NCBI RefSeq assembly: GCF_000733935.1
Contig: NZ_JPON01000001.1
Span: 2,588,501-2,652,500 of the forward strand
Reading direction: 5' to 3'
From: Methylomarinum vadi
GTDB lineage: Bacteria > Pseudomonadota > Gammaproteobacteria > Methylococcales > Methylomonadaceae
DNA length: 64,000 nucleotides
Of this stretch, positions 9,461-18,142 are shown piece by piece. Within the stretch, counting starts at the first letter, position 1; the number at the start of each line of letters is the position of its first letter. A program made the position numbers and the translations under genes. The notes below the pieces were generated by a model that was not told the DNA's origin, did not search any database, and worked only from the letters and a program-made list of their open reading frames with translations.

Positions 9461-9492
9461 CCTCTCCCCAGCCCTCTCCCAGAGGGCGAGGA
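9461..9492. repeat. REP-like hairpin
   Basis: The stem GCCCTCT (9471-9477) / AGAGGGC (9481-9487) has a 3-base loop and is preceded by a CCCTCTCCCC stretch. It resembles the short extragenic palindromes that recur in many gammaproteobacterial genomes, but only one copy was noticed in this window. Confidence 0.4.
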
Positions 9493-9586
9493 GATTAAGG
9501 TACACTTCGCGACTTTCATCGTAAAAAGAACATTACTATTCAGTGTAATTTAGGTTAATCTAAAAAATCTGAAATGCTTTACAGTA

Positions 9587-10002
9587 TTAAGCTCGGTAGC
9601 TTACCGCAAACAGCAAGAAAGGAGCTGAGTAATAAAGGCCCGTTGTTTTTCGGCAGGTTGACAAATAACTATGCTGACGACAGAAGATATCTGCGCCGTC
9701 TTGAGACCGAAAGCAGCCGGATATCTTCTGATAAGCTTTAGTCATGCTAAGAGCGTTTCCCCTGGTTATGGGTATAAGGCACAATATTGGTAATCATGAA
9801 ACGCAATACGCCCCGTTCATAAAGATGCAGGCGTCCGATAAGTAATGCGCTTTGCTGTGTGCGCTTGCGCCGGACTTTTTTGACCGGGCCTAGGGGTTTC
9901 TTCTTTCGGTGCCGAGCATTCCAATTCGGCTTGTTTCAGTAAGGTACGGTATCGCGTCTTGTGATCCTCGGCCAAGGCTTCAGGCAAGCTCAAATTCGTA
10001 TT
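9587..10002 (-). pseudogene. Decayed IS66-family transposase, C-terminal part
   Basis: Three consecutive minus-strand frames read as the C-terminal half of an IS66 transposase. About 10002-9890 encodes LPEALAEDHKTRYRTLLKQ. About 9900-9750 encodes RRKRTQQSALLIGRLHLYER then [19 protein letters not shown], matching the family's LLxRLxxYxxxVLRFMxxxxVPFTNNQAER. About 9755-9600 encodes [20 protein letters not shown] then [16 protein letters not shown], matching [33 protein letters not shown]. At least two frameshifts and the absence of the N-terminal half make it non-functional. It lies just outside the left end of the proposed island. Confidence 0.8.
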
Positions 10003-10183
10003 TAATCAGCAAACCGAAGGTGAGGATCGTAAAACTTTCATATCCGGTTCGCATAAAAGATAACAACAAGGTTTCAGGACGGTATTCTTTCTAAACTTTA
10101 TTCGGTCAAAAGTCTTTCTTGTATTACCCTGGCGCAACCCAGAAAATAAATACCTTTGATTTATCGTAACCCATTGAATTTTA

Positions 10184-10205
10184 TGGAGCCAATGGCAGAG
10201 TCGAA
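10184..10205 (+). repeat. Partial copy of tRNA-Thr 3' end (putative att site)
   Basis: TGGAGCCAATGGC (10184-10196) is identical to 26140-26152 at the tRNA-Thr 3' end including the CCA complement. It is followed by A plus GAGTCGAA where the tRNA has GG plus GAGTCGAA. This is what a tRNA-targeting integration leaves at the far end of an island. It sits in an otherwise gene-free stretch, 10003-10318. Confidence 0.6.
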
Positions 10206-10318
10206 TGAATTTCTCAAGCCATTGAAATTATTACAAATAGAACCAACTAACCAATTAAATAATCACAAATTAAACTGTAATAATTAAAGGAAATCAGACG
10301 AGTATGAGGTAGAGTCCA

Positions 10319-10987
10319 TTAATCTCCACCGCATCCTCCATCACAGCCTCCACCGCTATCACCATCGGACCAATCGCCAAAGCCGTCGGGAGAACCGCCG
10401 AAATCTCCACTAGAAAAATCACCACCGCAATAGGGAGTGGCACCTTGGCTGTCGTTTCGGACAGCCCGGCAATCCGGGACGTAAACAAAACCATCCGCGA
10501 TATTGAGTCTTTTGTCGATGTCGAATAACAACGGCAATCTGCTGGGTTTGCGCGGGTCTATATTTTCCTCTCGGCAAGTTTGCCACCAGACACGCCGCAA
10601 ACCGGTGTTGTTTTGCCTGTTTTTGCCTAGCACTATGGCTGGCGTGTGGTGTAGAAACCGTCCGAACGCTCTCTTGCAGAATGCATCATAGTGGCGAGTA
10701 TACAGAATTAGCTCATGCCAAAGGTCGTCGACAACTTGCGAGGGCATCGATACAAATCGGCAACCGCCCTTCAAATAGGCCAGGAAAAATTGCCGTAACG
10801 CTCGGCCAACCAATTGACAGTCCTTCGGCGACAATTCCGGCCGGCGCTTTTGCAACTTGTCATATAAACCTGGCGGGAAAGTATAGGTGCGAATAAAGTC
10901 GACCCTGTACCGCATCCGTCGCCGGTGCACGACGACCACCAAAAATATCAATAATGTGACAACCACTCCTATAACAACGATGCTCAT
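10319..10987 (-). CDS. Membrane-anchored protein with Gly/Cys-rich tail
   Basis: Function unknown. The 222-aa protein has one N-terminal membrane segment (SIVVIGVVVTLLIFLVVVVH, residues 2-21) and a basic stop-transfer. A soluble domain follows with VVDDLWHELILYTRHYDAFC and FGRFLHHTP, a His-containing motif that recalls the D-x-x-W-H-x-x-x-L signature of glycine-rich-domain (DUF1399-type) proteins. The last 45 residues are Gly/Asp/Ser-rich and end GGGCDGGCGGD. The start at 10987 has GGAAAAG just upstream; a longer frame begins at 11029. It is divergent from the membrane protein at 11159 and lies inside the proposed island. Confidence 0.65.
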   Translation of the reverse strand: MSIVVIGVVVTLLIFLVVVVHRRRMRYRVDFIRTYTFPPGLYDKLQKRRPELSPKDCQLVGRALRQFFLAYLKGGCRFVSMPSQVVDDLWHELILYTRHYDAFCKRAFGRFLHHTPAIVLGKNRQNNTGLRRVWWQTCREENIDPRKPSRLPLLFDIDKRLNIADGFVYVPDCRAVRNDSQGATPYCGGDFSSGDFGGSPDGFGDWSDGDSGGGCDGGCGGD

Positions 10988-11158
10988 GAACTTTTCCGAT
11001 TGAAAACATGGGTTATAACTATAGATCAAATGAATAAGCCATTAATCATCGGGCGACAGAGCTCAATTCAAAAGTAGAGTGATTTGCTGCTTTAATGTAT
11101 AAGGAAAGCAGACCAAGATAATAAAAAGTCCGGCTCACTAAAAACGAGGAACATCATT

Positions 11159-11635
11159 ATGGCAACCGATTTTAACAGATTGAAGTCAGTCATCAGACGT
11201 TGGACCTTAATTTTAGGAGTTAGCCAAATCACTGTCGGTTGCTTGATTGGGTTCATTCCTCCTGATGCCGTGTTATGGTTTCGCGGAATTGTAATGGCGC
11301 ATATCGAATTTACCATCAATGGAATTCTGATGATCGTATTCGGTTTTTTGCTCAATGAGCTGCATCTAAACCATATTTCGCTTAAGGGGTGGTTTACGGC
11401 TTTACAAATCGGCACTTGGACAAATGGAATGGCAGGACTGATCGGCGCCTTTATTGGTGCTTCGACACCGCTCATGCCGACAATCAACGAAAAATTCCCT
11501 CCTCCTAATGGCACCGATAACACGATTGTGACAGGTTTTCTTATACTCTGTAGCGTGGCCATCGTGACAGCACTACTGCTCACGCTTTACGGCCTGATTC
11601 GATCTAGCACAATTGACGAGAATCAGAATGTCTAA
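11159..11635 (+). CDS. Four-helix membrane protein, hydroxylaminobenzene-mutase-like
   Basis: 158-aa integral membrane protein with four hydrophobic segments (about 17-35, 43-64, 75-97 and 120-145). The segment VMAHIEFTINGILMIVFGF followed by W-F-T-A-L-Q-I-G-T-W-T-N-G resembles the H-x-E-G-x-x-N-G and W-x-N pattern of the small HabA/HabB hydroxylaminobenzene mutase family, but I cannot confirm the enzyme activity. The Ile-Asp-Glu-rich C-terminus is probably cytoplasmic. It is preceded by GAGGAA at 11145-11150. It stands alone and is divergent from the Gly-rich protein gene. Confidence 0.6.
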   Translation: MATDFNRLKSVIRRWTLILGVSQITVGCLIGFIPPDAVLWFRGIVMAHIEFTINGILMIVFGFLLNELHLNHISLKGWFTALQIGTWTNGMAGLIGAFIGASTPLMPTINEKFPPPNGTDNTIVTGFLILCSVAIVTALLLTLYGLIRSSTIDENQNV

Positions 11636-11640
11636 CAACG

Positions 11641-11769
11641 TTTTGGGAAGTATTCCACATCTTGGCGGATGTGTTTATCGATGGCGAAAGCCTGGCAGCG
11701 AGTTTGATCAGCAATGGGCTTGCCAGGGAATATCACGGCGGGAAGAGATTGGGGTGGTGTTCTAATTAG
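11641..11769 (+). pseudogene. Thermonuclease (SNase-like) C-terminal fragment
   Basis: A 42-codon frame ending at TAG 11767-11769 reads ILADVFIDGESLAASLISNG followed by LAREYHGGKRLGWCSN. This matches the C-terminal end of staphylococcal-nuclease-type proteins (V-x-A-x-V-x-V-D-G-x-x-L-x-x-x-L-I-x-x-G-L-A-R-x-Y-x-G-G-K-R-x-x-W-C). No start codon or N-terminal OB-fold is present; the fragment abuts the stop of the preceding membrane-protein gene. It is a decayed remnant within the proposed island. Confidence 0.6.
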
Positions 11770-11918
11770 TTTTAAAACACCTAAGTTTGGTATTCGAAAG
11801 GTTCCAATTGAATACACTAATGATGTGACAGGTTTCTTATTATCAAAGTAGGAAGCAGTTAACATTCTCTATACTCAATTATTAATGCGATGCTCTCAGC
11901 AGTAGTTGAGTGATAAAG

Positions 11919-12020
11919 ATGAAAGAATCAGCCTGGAAACGGCCAGCATGGATTACCGCGATAATAGGAGTTGTCAGTGCTTTCCTGACGATTGCTGATA
12001 TTATTGGAAATTATATTTAA
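11919..12020 (+). CDS. Possible 33-aa single-pass membrane peptide
   Basis: ATG at 11919 opens a 33-codon frame, MKESAWKRPAWITAIIG then VVSAFLTIADIIGNYI. It has a basic N-terminus, a tryptophan at the membrane edge and one hydrophobic helix, a typical small membrane protein layout. A weak purine stretch (GATAAAG) precedes it. It is isolated in a 540-bp gap before the PerM-type gene, and expression is unproven. Confidence 0.4.
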   Translation: MKESAWKRPAWITAIIGVVSAFLTIADIIGNYI

Positions 12021-12178
12021 CGAATTTTATTGCCTTAAAGATTTGATTCGATTCCACCAATACAGATTTGTTTCTGAATTCGGCCTTTGCCGTGATCTAA
12101 ACAGTGCAATTTCTCCGCGCACTCTTGATAATATAAAGTCCTTAGCTATTATCCTTAGAATGATTAGGATGGAAAGTT

Positions 12179-13237
12179 GTGCGAGCGTTCAATGTATCAG
12201 GCTTATATTTCGCCGTCGTATTGCTGTTTTTGCTTTATCTGTTATGGATGATGATACAGCCATTTTTAGCGGCCATCATCTTTGCTTCAATCATTACGGG
12301 TAGTGTCTATCCGTTCTATAAGATACTGCTAGATAAAACAAAATTAACGCGACAGCTTGCCGCCATCGTCATTTGTTTTTTGATCATCGTTGTCGTTTTT
12401 TTTCCGACCATCTATCTTTCCTTCGTGCTTTCTAAGGAAGCCGTGACCTTATATGAAGATTTGGTTCTGCCTCTCAGCAGCGAGTCGATAAAAGATTTTT
12501 TCATGGGCAACGGCCATGTTGCCAGAGCATTGCAAAAATTGAACACGATGCTCGAAGTCGAGGTACATTTCGATAATTTAATTAATGAGATCGTTAGCCA
12601 GGTTAGAAATATTTCCGCTCTGGTGATCGTGACGATAAACAATATCGTTGAAAATATCATCAATTTCTTATTCAACTTCATGATCATGATCCTGGTCATT
12701 TATGCATTATTGACCGAGGGCATTCCGCTGAAAAAATTTATGTTAAAGCTTTCTCCGCTGCCAGATGATCAGGAAGAATTGATTATCGAGAAATTCAATC
12801 AAATGAATTTCGTAACTCTCGTTTGTAATGGAGTCGGCGGATTGATACAAGGTATTTTGGCAGGAATCGGTTTTTGGTTGGCCGGAATCAATCTAGTGGT
12901 GTTATGGACGACTATCATGATTATATTGGCGTTCATTCCGTTGTTGGGAATCTCGATAGTCTATATTCCGGCCTGTATCTATCTGGCCAGTAAAGGTCAG
13001 ATTGTTTCCAGCATCATGCTGTTTATCTATTGTTCTGTGGTGGCGTTTGTCACGGAAAACTGGTTCAAACCCATCTTTATTGGCAATAGAATTCAGATCA
13101 ATTCGCTGTTTGTGTTGTTCACCATTATCGGTGGGATGACGGTTTTTGGCTTAGGCGGGATTTTCTATGGCCCGATCATTGCGATTCTTTTTTTGACGAT
13201 GGTCGATTTGTACCATAAATTTTATTCAAGCCAGTGA
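12179..13237 (+). CDS. AI-2E/PerM-family membrane transporter
   Basis: 352-aa polytopic membrane protein with about eight hydrophobic segments. The family layout is clear: two helices at the N-terminus, a central extramembrane helical region (about 85-150), then FNFMIMILVIYALLTEGIPL, the GVGGLIQGILAGIGFWLAGI segment and the C-terminal GGMTVFGLGGIFYGPIIAIL signature. The family is named for autoinducer-2 export (TqsA) but members have diverse substrates, so the cargo is not known. The start is a GTG at 12179 with AGGA eight bases upstream. It is monocistronic and lies in the island. Confidence 0.82.
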   Translation: MRAFNVSGLYFAVVLLFLLYLLWMMIQPFLAAIIFASIITGSVYPFYKILLDKTKLTRQLAAIVICFLIIVVVFFPTIYLSFVLSKEAVTLYEDLVLPLSSESIKDFFMGNGHVARALQKLNTMLEVEVHFDNLINEIVSQVRNISALVIVTINNIVENIINFLFNFMIMILVIYALLTEGIPLKKFMLKLSPLPDDQEELIIEKFNQMNFVTLVCNGVGGLIQGILAGIGFWLAGINLVVLWTTIMIILAFIPLLGISIVYIPACIYLASKGQIVSSIMLFIYCSVVAFVTENWFKPIFIGNRIQINSLFVLFTIIGGMTVFGLGGIFYGPIIAILFLTMVDLYHKFYSSQ

Positions 13238-13870
13238 TGACAGAGCGATGACGGCGTTAATTCTCAAAGTCGTCATTGCAAATCCACTGATGATTTGTAA
13301 GCAAGAGAATCGAAACCTATTTTTAATTCTGATCATTGGTCTCTAATGCGGAGTTTTGTCGTCTTTGCCGGATACATCTTCGTGATTGCGGTGACGAATA
13401 CCTGGACCACTATATGATCGAACAACTCGCGGACAGAACCGAAGCGGGAGAATCGGTCGCGGGAGCCTTGTTCATGGGCGGGGCGACTTCTCTGATAGTT
13501 ATACATACAAATTTTGTGAACGTCCTGTTAGTGTCGGTTTTACTCCTTCAATTTTGACTGAGCAAGTTCGGCCAATTGCTGACACAGAACAGACCTTTAT
13601 AAATGGCTGCAAACTGGCTCATTGCCGCCAATGATTTTACTTGGGTCAAAATCAAAGGGTTTTAGCTTCCTTTAGTTGTGGCCCAGCAATTTCTGTATAG
13701 TGCGAATATCTCTTTGGAACCTGTTGGTAAAGTTGGGCGGACCATATATCCCCCCATTTTTTGACCCATGTTGAATGCGTAGAATACAAAATAGACCTAT
13801 TCCTATACGTTAGATTTCAGGTCAGGCTTTTAGTACTTGCTCTAATGCCGGGAGATTCCTGGTTGAACCT
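13238..13870. other. Gene-poor gap with a degenerate repeat
   Basis: About 630 bp without a convincing gene. A 73-codon frame at 13336-13557 has no recognisable family and no ribosome site. At 13541-13583 lies a 43-bp segment about 79% identical to 17840-17882, so part of this gap is repeat-derived. The rest shows nothing I can name. Confidence 0.5.
13541..13583 (+). repeat. Degenerate dispersed repeat, copy 1
   Basis: A 43-bp stretch centred on TTCAATTTTGAC, aligned without gaps to 17840-17882 with nine mismatches. Both copies lie in gene-free gaps of the island about 4.3 kb apart in the same orientation. Confidence 0.4.
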
Positions 13871-14830
13871 TTACTTAGTTGAATCCTGAATCAAGGTTTT
13901 TATGTCTCGTATCGGAGGAGCGCCGAATAAACGATTGTACTCCCGACTGAACTGGGAGGGACTCTCATAGCCAACCTCGAATGCGGCTTGCGAAGCTTCG
14001 AGATGGCTCGTCAACATCAACCGCCGCGCTTCATTCAACCGCATTCTTTTTTGGAATTGAAGCGGACTCATGGCTGTCATGGAACGAAAATGTTTGTGAA
14101 AGGCTGAAACACTCAATCCTGCTTTGCCTGCCAACTCTTCGACTTTTACTGGCTTGCTGAAGTTATCCTTAAGCCAATCGATTACCCGGGCGATTTGATA
14201 GCCATGATTTCCAATGGTGGAAATTTGTCGCAAGCGTGGCCCCTGCTCACCCGTTAGCAGGCGATAAAAGATTTCCTGTTGAATGAGTGGTGCCAGAGCA
14301 GGGATGTCGTCCGGCTGTTCGATAAGGTCGAGCAGCCGATTAAAGGCATCAATCAGAGGGACGGAGACTTCACTGATCGCTATTCCAAGACGGTCTTTTG
14401 TTGGGGCCTGCGATGACATGTCATTGTCCAGCATCAGTTGGCCGATCATGCGAAGGTCCAGTTCCATCGTTAATCCCAAGTAAGGCTTTTCGCCACTGGC
14501 CTCTAGAATTTGCGCGACCACCGGAAGGTCGACGGAGGTAATGAGAAACCTGTGAGCATCGTAGATATAGACGTCCTCGCCAAGAAACAGACGTTTTCGT
14601 CCTTGCCCAATCAGGCAAATGCTTGGAGCGAGCATGTAACTCGTGGGCTCGGTCGGTGCATCCCAACGATGCAGGCTGAGCCCACGAATCGGGGTATCGA
14701 GGCTGTTTTTTCCTTCGGTCCATCGCGCAATCCTTTCCGCCATTCTTGCCGCTCCACTGTTGATTCCACTGGTCTTTTCGTTCTGTGTATTTGAACTATC
14801 GCTAGCCATTGAACTTCCTAGTCTTTGCAT
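13871..14830 (-). CDS. yqhC: AraC-family regulator, YqhC-like
   Basis: 319-aa transcription regulator. The N-terminal AraC_N-type sensing domain (residues about 45-200, with APSICLIGQGRKRLFLGEDV) is followed by a C-terminal double helix-turn-helix: VEELAGKAGLSVSAFHKHFR, then MSPLQFQKRMRLNEARRLML and the signature FEVGYESPSQFSREYNRLFG. It is divergent from a YqhD-type aldehyde reductase, the same arrangement as E. coli yqhC-yqhD, where YqhC activates yqhD in response to toxic aldehydes. The regulatory role here is inferred from that arrangement. The start may be 14830 or the internal ATG at 14809. Confidence 0.85.
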   Translation of the reverse strand: MQRLGSSMASDSSNTQNEKTSGINSGAARMAERIARWTEGKNSLDTPIRGLSLHRWDAPTEPTSYMLAPSICLIGQGRKRLFLGEDVYIYDAHRFLITSVDLPVVAQILEASGEKPYLGLTMELDLRMIGQLMLDNDMSSQAPTKDRLGIAISEVSVPLIDAFNRLLDLIEQPDDIPALAPLIQQEIFYRLLTGEQGPRLRQISTIGNHGYQIARVIDWLKDNFSKPVKVEELAGKAGLSVSAFHKHFRSMTAMSPLQFQKRMRLNEARRLMLTSHLEASQAAFEVGYESPSQFSREYNRLFGAPPIRDIKTLIQDSTK

Positions 14831-15005
14831 TATCGCTATTGATGCCTGCTAACGAGTCTAGCACCGCCATGTTTGATTCGACAACGCCGATATCTCAAGG
14901 CAAATAGAATCAGGCAAGAAAAGAATAGAAACGCGATACCGTGTTTTTTGTTTCACTGCTTAAATGGATGGCGAATCCTATTTAATTGAAAGCGGAGAAC
15001 CAATC

Positions 15006-16196
15006 ATGCAATTTGAATATCAAAATCCGACCCGTCTCGTTTTTGGTGCCGGCTCTCTGCCCCGCTTGGGCGAAATGGCTGGGCAATATGGCAAGCGCGC
15101 ATTGCTGGTGACCGGTGGTGGCAGCGTTAAACGCATCGGTACGTTCGACAGGGCACTCAAGAGCTTGAAAGATGCCGGTATCTCGGTATTTGAGTGTGAG
15201 GGCGTGGAGCCGAATCCCAGAATCTCATCGGTGAAACGCGGCGCGGCAATCGCACGCGCAAACGAATGCGACCTGGTCGTTGCGCTGGGCGGTGGCAGCA
15301 CCATGGACGCCGCCAAGGTCATTGCGGCAGCCGTGTTATATGACGGCGATCCATGGGATATGATTTTCCACGGTCAAGCGGCCCCGCATATTCCAACCCA
15401 AGCGCTCCCGATGATCGCGGTTCCGACCCTGGCAGCCACCGGTTCCGAGATGAACTGCAGCGCAGTGATTTCCAATGAGGAGACGAAGGAGAAATCCTTT
15501 GTCTCGGCAAATTGCCTTTATCCGAAGGTGGCGCTGCTCGACCCCGAATTAACGGTGAGTGTTCCCAAAGACCAAACCGCCTACGGTGTTTGCGACCTGA
15601 TGACGCATATCACCGAGAGCTACTTCAATGGGGTCGGCGATACGCCAATTCAGGACCGTTTTGCGGAAGGCGTCATTTTGACCGCAATGGAATATGGCCC
15701 TAAAGCTATCGCTAACGGCAACGATCTGAATGCGCGTGCGCAGATCCAATGGGCAGCGACCGTCGCATTGAACGGCTGGATTAATTCCGGTAGCGGCGGT
15801 GCGGGGTATCCGGTTCACATGATCGAACACACCGTCTCGGCCTATCACGACATTACCCATGGCGCAGGCCTGGCAATCATCAACCCGGCGTGGATGCGAT
15901 TTGCCGCGCAAATCAACCCGTCTAAGTTTGTTCAGTTTGCCGAACGCATTTTTGGCTTTTCTGCAAACAGCCCGGACGATATAGAGTGCGCTCTCGCCGG
16001 AATAGACCGTTTCGAGTCGTTTCTAAAATCCATCGGTTGTCCGACGCATCTATCCGAAATGGGCATCGATGCACAGTTGATCGAGACCTATGCCAAGGAA
16101 ACCTTGCGGATTATTCATGATGAGAACGGCCGACTGCCGGCCCTTCCGCCAATGACCGAAGCCGATATCGTCTCGGTGTTGCGTGCCGCGGCGTAG
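15006..16196 (+). CDS. yqhD: NADPH-dependent iron-type aldehyde reductase/alcohol dehydrogenase, YqhD-like
   Basis: Group III metal alcohol dehydrogenase that reduces short and reactive aldehydes in the cytoplasm. The 396-aa protein carries the TGGGS turn (residues 36-40) used for NADPH in YqhD, the second nucleotide motif ALGGGSTMD (93-101), and metal ligands at Asp197, His201, His271 and His285 in DLMTH, HMIEH and HDITHGAGL. E. coli YqhD is 387 aa. The start at 15006 has GGAG nine bases upstream; the longer frame from 14964 is less likely. It is divergent from the AraC gene and followed after 59 bp by the cupin/CMD gene, forming a probable aldehyde-response cluster. Confidence 0.88.
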   Translation: MQFEYQNPTRLVFGAGSLPRLGEMAGQYGKRALLVTGGGSVKRIGTFDRALKSLKDAGISVFECEGVEPNPRISSVKRGAAIARANECDLVVALGGGSTMDAAKVIAAAVLYDGDPWDMIFHGQAAPHIPTQALPMIAVPTLAATGSEMNCSAVISNEETKEKSFVSANCLYPKVALLDPELTVSVPKDQTAYGVCDLMTHITESYFNGVGDTPIQDRFAEGVILTAMEYGPKAIANGNDLNARAQIQWAATVALNGWINSGSGGAGYPVHMIEHTVSAYHDITHGAGLAIINPAWMRFAAQINPSKFVQFAERIFGFSANSPDDIECALAGIDRFESFLKSIGCPTHLSEMGIDAQLIETYAKETLRIIHDENGRLPALPPMTEADIVSVLRAAA

Positions 16197-16255
16197 TGAA
16201 CTACCTTGGGAAAAACCCTGTTCTGATTAAACGGTAATCGATAGGAGCTTTTGAT

Positions 16256-17422
16256 ATGCCAACGAAAAAGCGTTTTTTTAGCACGATGATGCTTGCCTTG
16301 ACAGGTTGTGTGACCAAGTTCGGATTGGCGGCCAAAGCGAAGCCTGCTGGCCAAACCTTATATCAAGCCGGCTCGCAAAAGTCTTTCAAAGGACCGGAAG
16401 CCTATTTTACCGGCGAGGTTCGGGTCGACATAATATTTCCCGGCAATGAAACAGCCCACTATTCCGGCGCTTATGTTACCTTTCAGCCCGGCGCCAGAAC
16501 GGCATGGCATCTTCATCCGGCCGGGCAGCATATGGTCGTTACCTCCGGCGTCGCACTTACGGGAACCCGAGACGGCAAAGTCATCGAATTCAACGTAGGC
16601 GATGCCGTTTGGTGTCCGCCGAATATCGATCACTGGCACGGTGCGACGCCGGACGAGCAGATGACCCATCTGGTGATCACAGGTAGCCTGGATGATCAAA
16701 ATGTGGTCTGGAAGGAAAAGGTTAGCGATGCGCAATATTACGCGAGTCGCCAAACGAAGGAGAAGTCCTCGATCAATGTTGATGCTTTGACTGCAAAGCA
16801 GCAGAGCATCGTACCGATTGCAGCCTTTACCGCAAGCGGAGACTTGGAGCGATTGAATAAGGCAATAAAAGCCGGACTGAATGCCGGCCTGAGCGTTAAT
16901 GAAATCAAGGAAATTCAAATTCATCTCTACGCTTACGCCGGATTTCCTCGCGCGTTGAACGGTCTTGCCACGCTGATGACAGTCCTCGACGAGCGAAAAG
17001 CCGAGGGCATTCAGGATGAGGCCGGCAAATCGGCAAGTTCGTTGCTCACGGATAAGAGCAGCACCGAATTGGGCAAGGAAGTACAAACCCGGCTGGTCGG
17101 CAGGCCGGTTTCCGGACCGCTATTCGATTTTGCGCCCGACATCAATCGGCTTCTGCAAAGCCATCTATTTGGCGATCTGTTCACCCGCGGCATTCTGGAT
17201 GATCAGAGCCGGGAAATTGCCACGCTCTCTGCACTGGCAAGCATCGATGGCGTTGATTCTCAGCTCAAGGCACACGTCGGAATCGCATCCAACGTTGGGC
17301 TCACGCAGAACGAGCTAACGGCGCTGGTGACAGTGCTGAAAGAGACGGTGGGGAAACAGGAAGGAGGTCGAGCCGAACAGGCGCTCATGGCAGTTCTATC
17401 CAACCGAAGTAAAAATCCATAA
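16256..17422 (+). CDS. Exported cupin-carboxymuconolactone decarboxylase fusion
   Basis: 388-aa protein. A hydrophobic N-terminal segment with TMMLALTGC (residues 10-18) followed by AAKA could be a signal peptide or lipobox. A cupin domain (about 50-150) has TAWHLHPAGQHMVVTSG and a second metal-type motif PNIDHWHG. Two carboxymuconolactone-decarboxylase-like (AhpD-type) segments follow (about 180-265 and 290-385, with IQIHLYAYAGFPRALNGL and SREIATLSALASIDG). The first repeat lacks the C-x-x-C of AhpD, so a peroxidase role is unlikely. Similar fusions are found beside yqhD-type reductases. The substrate is unknown. GGAGC precedes the start. Confidence 0.78.
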   Translation: MPTKKRFFSTMMLALTGCVTKFGLAAKAKPAGQTLYQAGSQKSFKGPEAYFTGEVRVDIIFPGNETAHYSGAYVTFQPGARTAWHLHPAGQHMVVTSGVALTGTRDGKVIEFNVGDAVWCPPNIDHWHGATPDEQMTHLVITGSLDDQNVVWKEKVSDAQYYASRQTKEKSSINVDALTAKQQSIVPIAAFTASGDLERLNKAIKAGLNAGLSVNEIKEIQIHLYAYAGFPRALNGLATLMTVLDERKAEGIQDEAGKSASSLLTDKSSTELGKEVQTRLVGRPVSGPLFDFAPDINRLLQSHLFGDLFTRGILDDQSREIATLSALASIDGVDSQLKAHVGIASNVGLTQNELTALVTVLKETVGKQEGGRAEQALMAVLSNRSKNP

Positions 17423-18142
17423 TGCAATATATAACGCTATCACTATTCAAGCAGAAAAATTTACTCCATAAGAATAAACTGATTGCGGTGAGAATACGGA
17501 CTTCGACGGGCGAGCGAGCCTCGTCCTCTTGTTTTCACCTAATCAAAGGTTCAACTGCGTTTAGGTGGCCGATTTGGCTACGGTTTCCTTCAGACCCCGC
17601 ATTGGCTCGGCATTATCGTCAACCCCCTTGGAAGCAGTACCAAGTTTCTTGGGAGGGACACCCTTGCCTTTGTATACATCTTAGCTTCTCACAGTGCATT
17701 GGCTGAACTTTCATCACCTATCTGCCATGCCAGCGCACCGCACTAGTTGGTTCACTCGCCATTGAATCTAGGTGTTGAATGGCGGCTCATCGAACCACTG
17801 CCGACATTGAACGCAAATCTTCGAATATCAAATAGGGGTTACACTTTCAATTTTGACAGATCAAATTCTGCCAGTTGGGGACTGCCACGTTGGTAAACAC
17901 TAGTGACAGCAGTTGATTCGTGAGTTGCCTATTAGTTACCGCTATAGATGCTTGATTGTAAGACGTGGTAGCGTTTTCACAAAAAATATATGCTATTTGA
18001 CTTCGAATATTCGTCGATCTTCAGGAATAGGTTATTACACGCAATACGAGATCAGTCCCAGTGAGATTTACTTTCCATTGTTACCAACAATCGCCTCTTT
18101 TTGCTTTTCTATCCATCGTTCTGAATGCCAGTTGCGCAAGGC
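17423..18142. other. Gene-free gap with decayed sequence
   Basis: About 720 bp with no intact gene. A stop-free minus-strand segment at 17561-17680 has a protein-like composition (KGKGVPPKKLGTASKGVDDN) but no start and no family I can name. Positions 17840-17882 are the second copy of a degenerate repeat. It probably marks a junction between acquired modules. Confidence 0.45.
17840..17882 (+). repeat. Degenerate dispersed repeat, copy 2
   Basis: Aligns without gaps to 13541-13583, 34 of 43 positions identical by eye. It lies in the gap before the hydrolase gene. Confidence 0.4.

Noticed and set aside
13336-13557. 73-codon frame after the PerM-type gene
   Set aside because: No family resemblance, no ribosome site, and its end runs into a degenerate repeat.
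17561-17680. Stop-free minus-strand segment with protein-like composition
   Set aside because: No start codon, only 39 codons, no family recognised; possibly debris, not callable as a gene.
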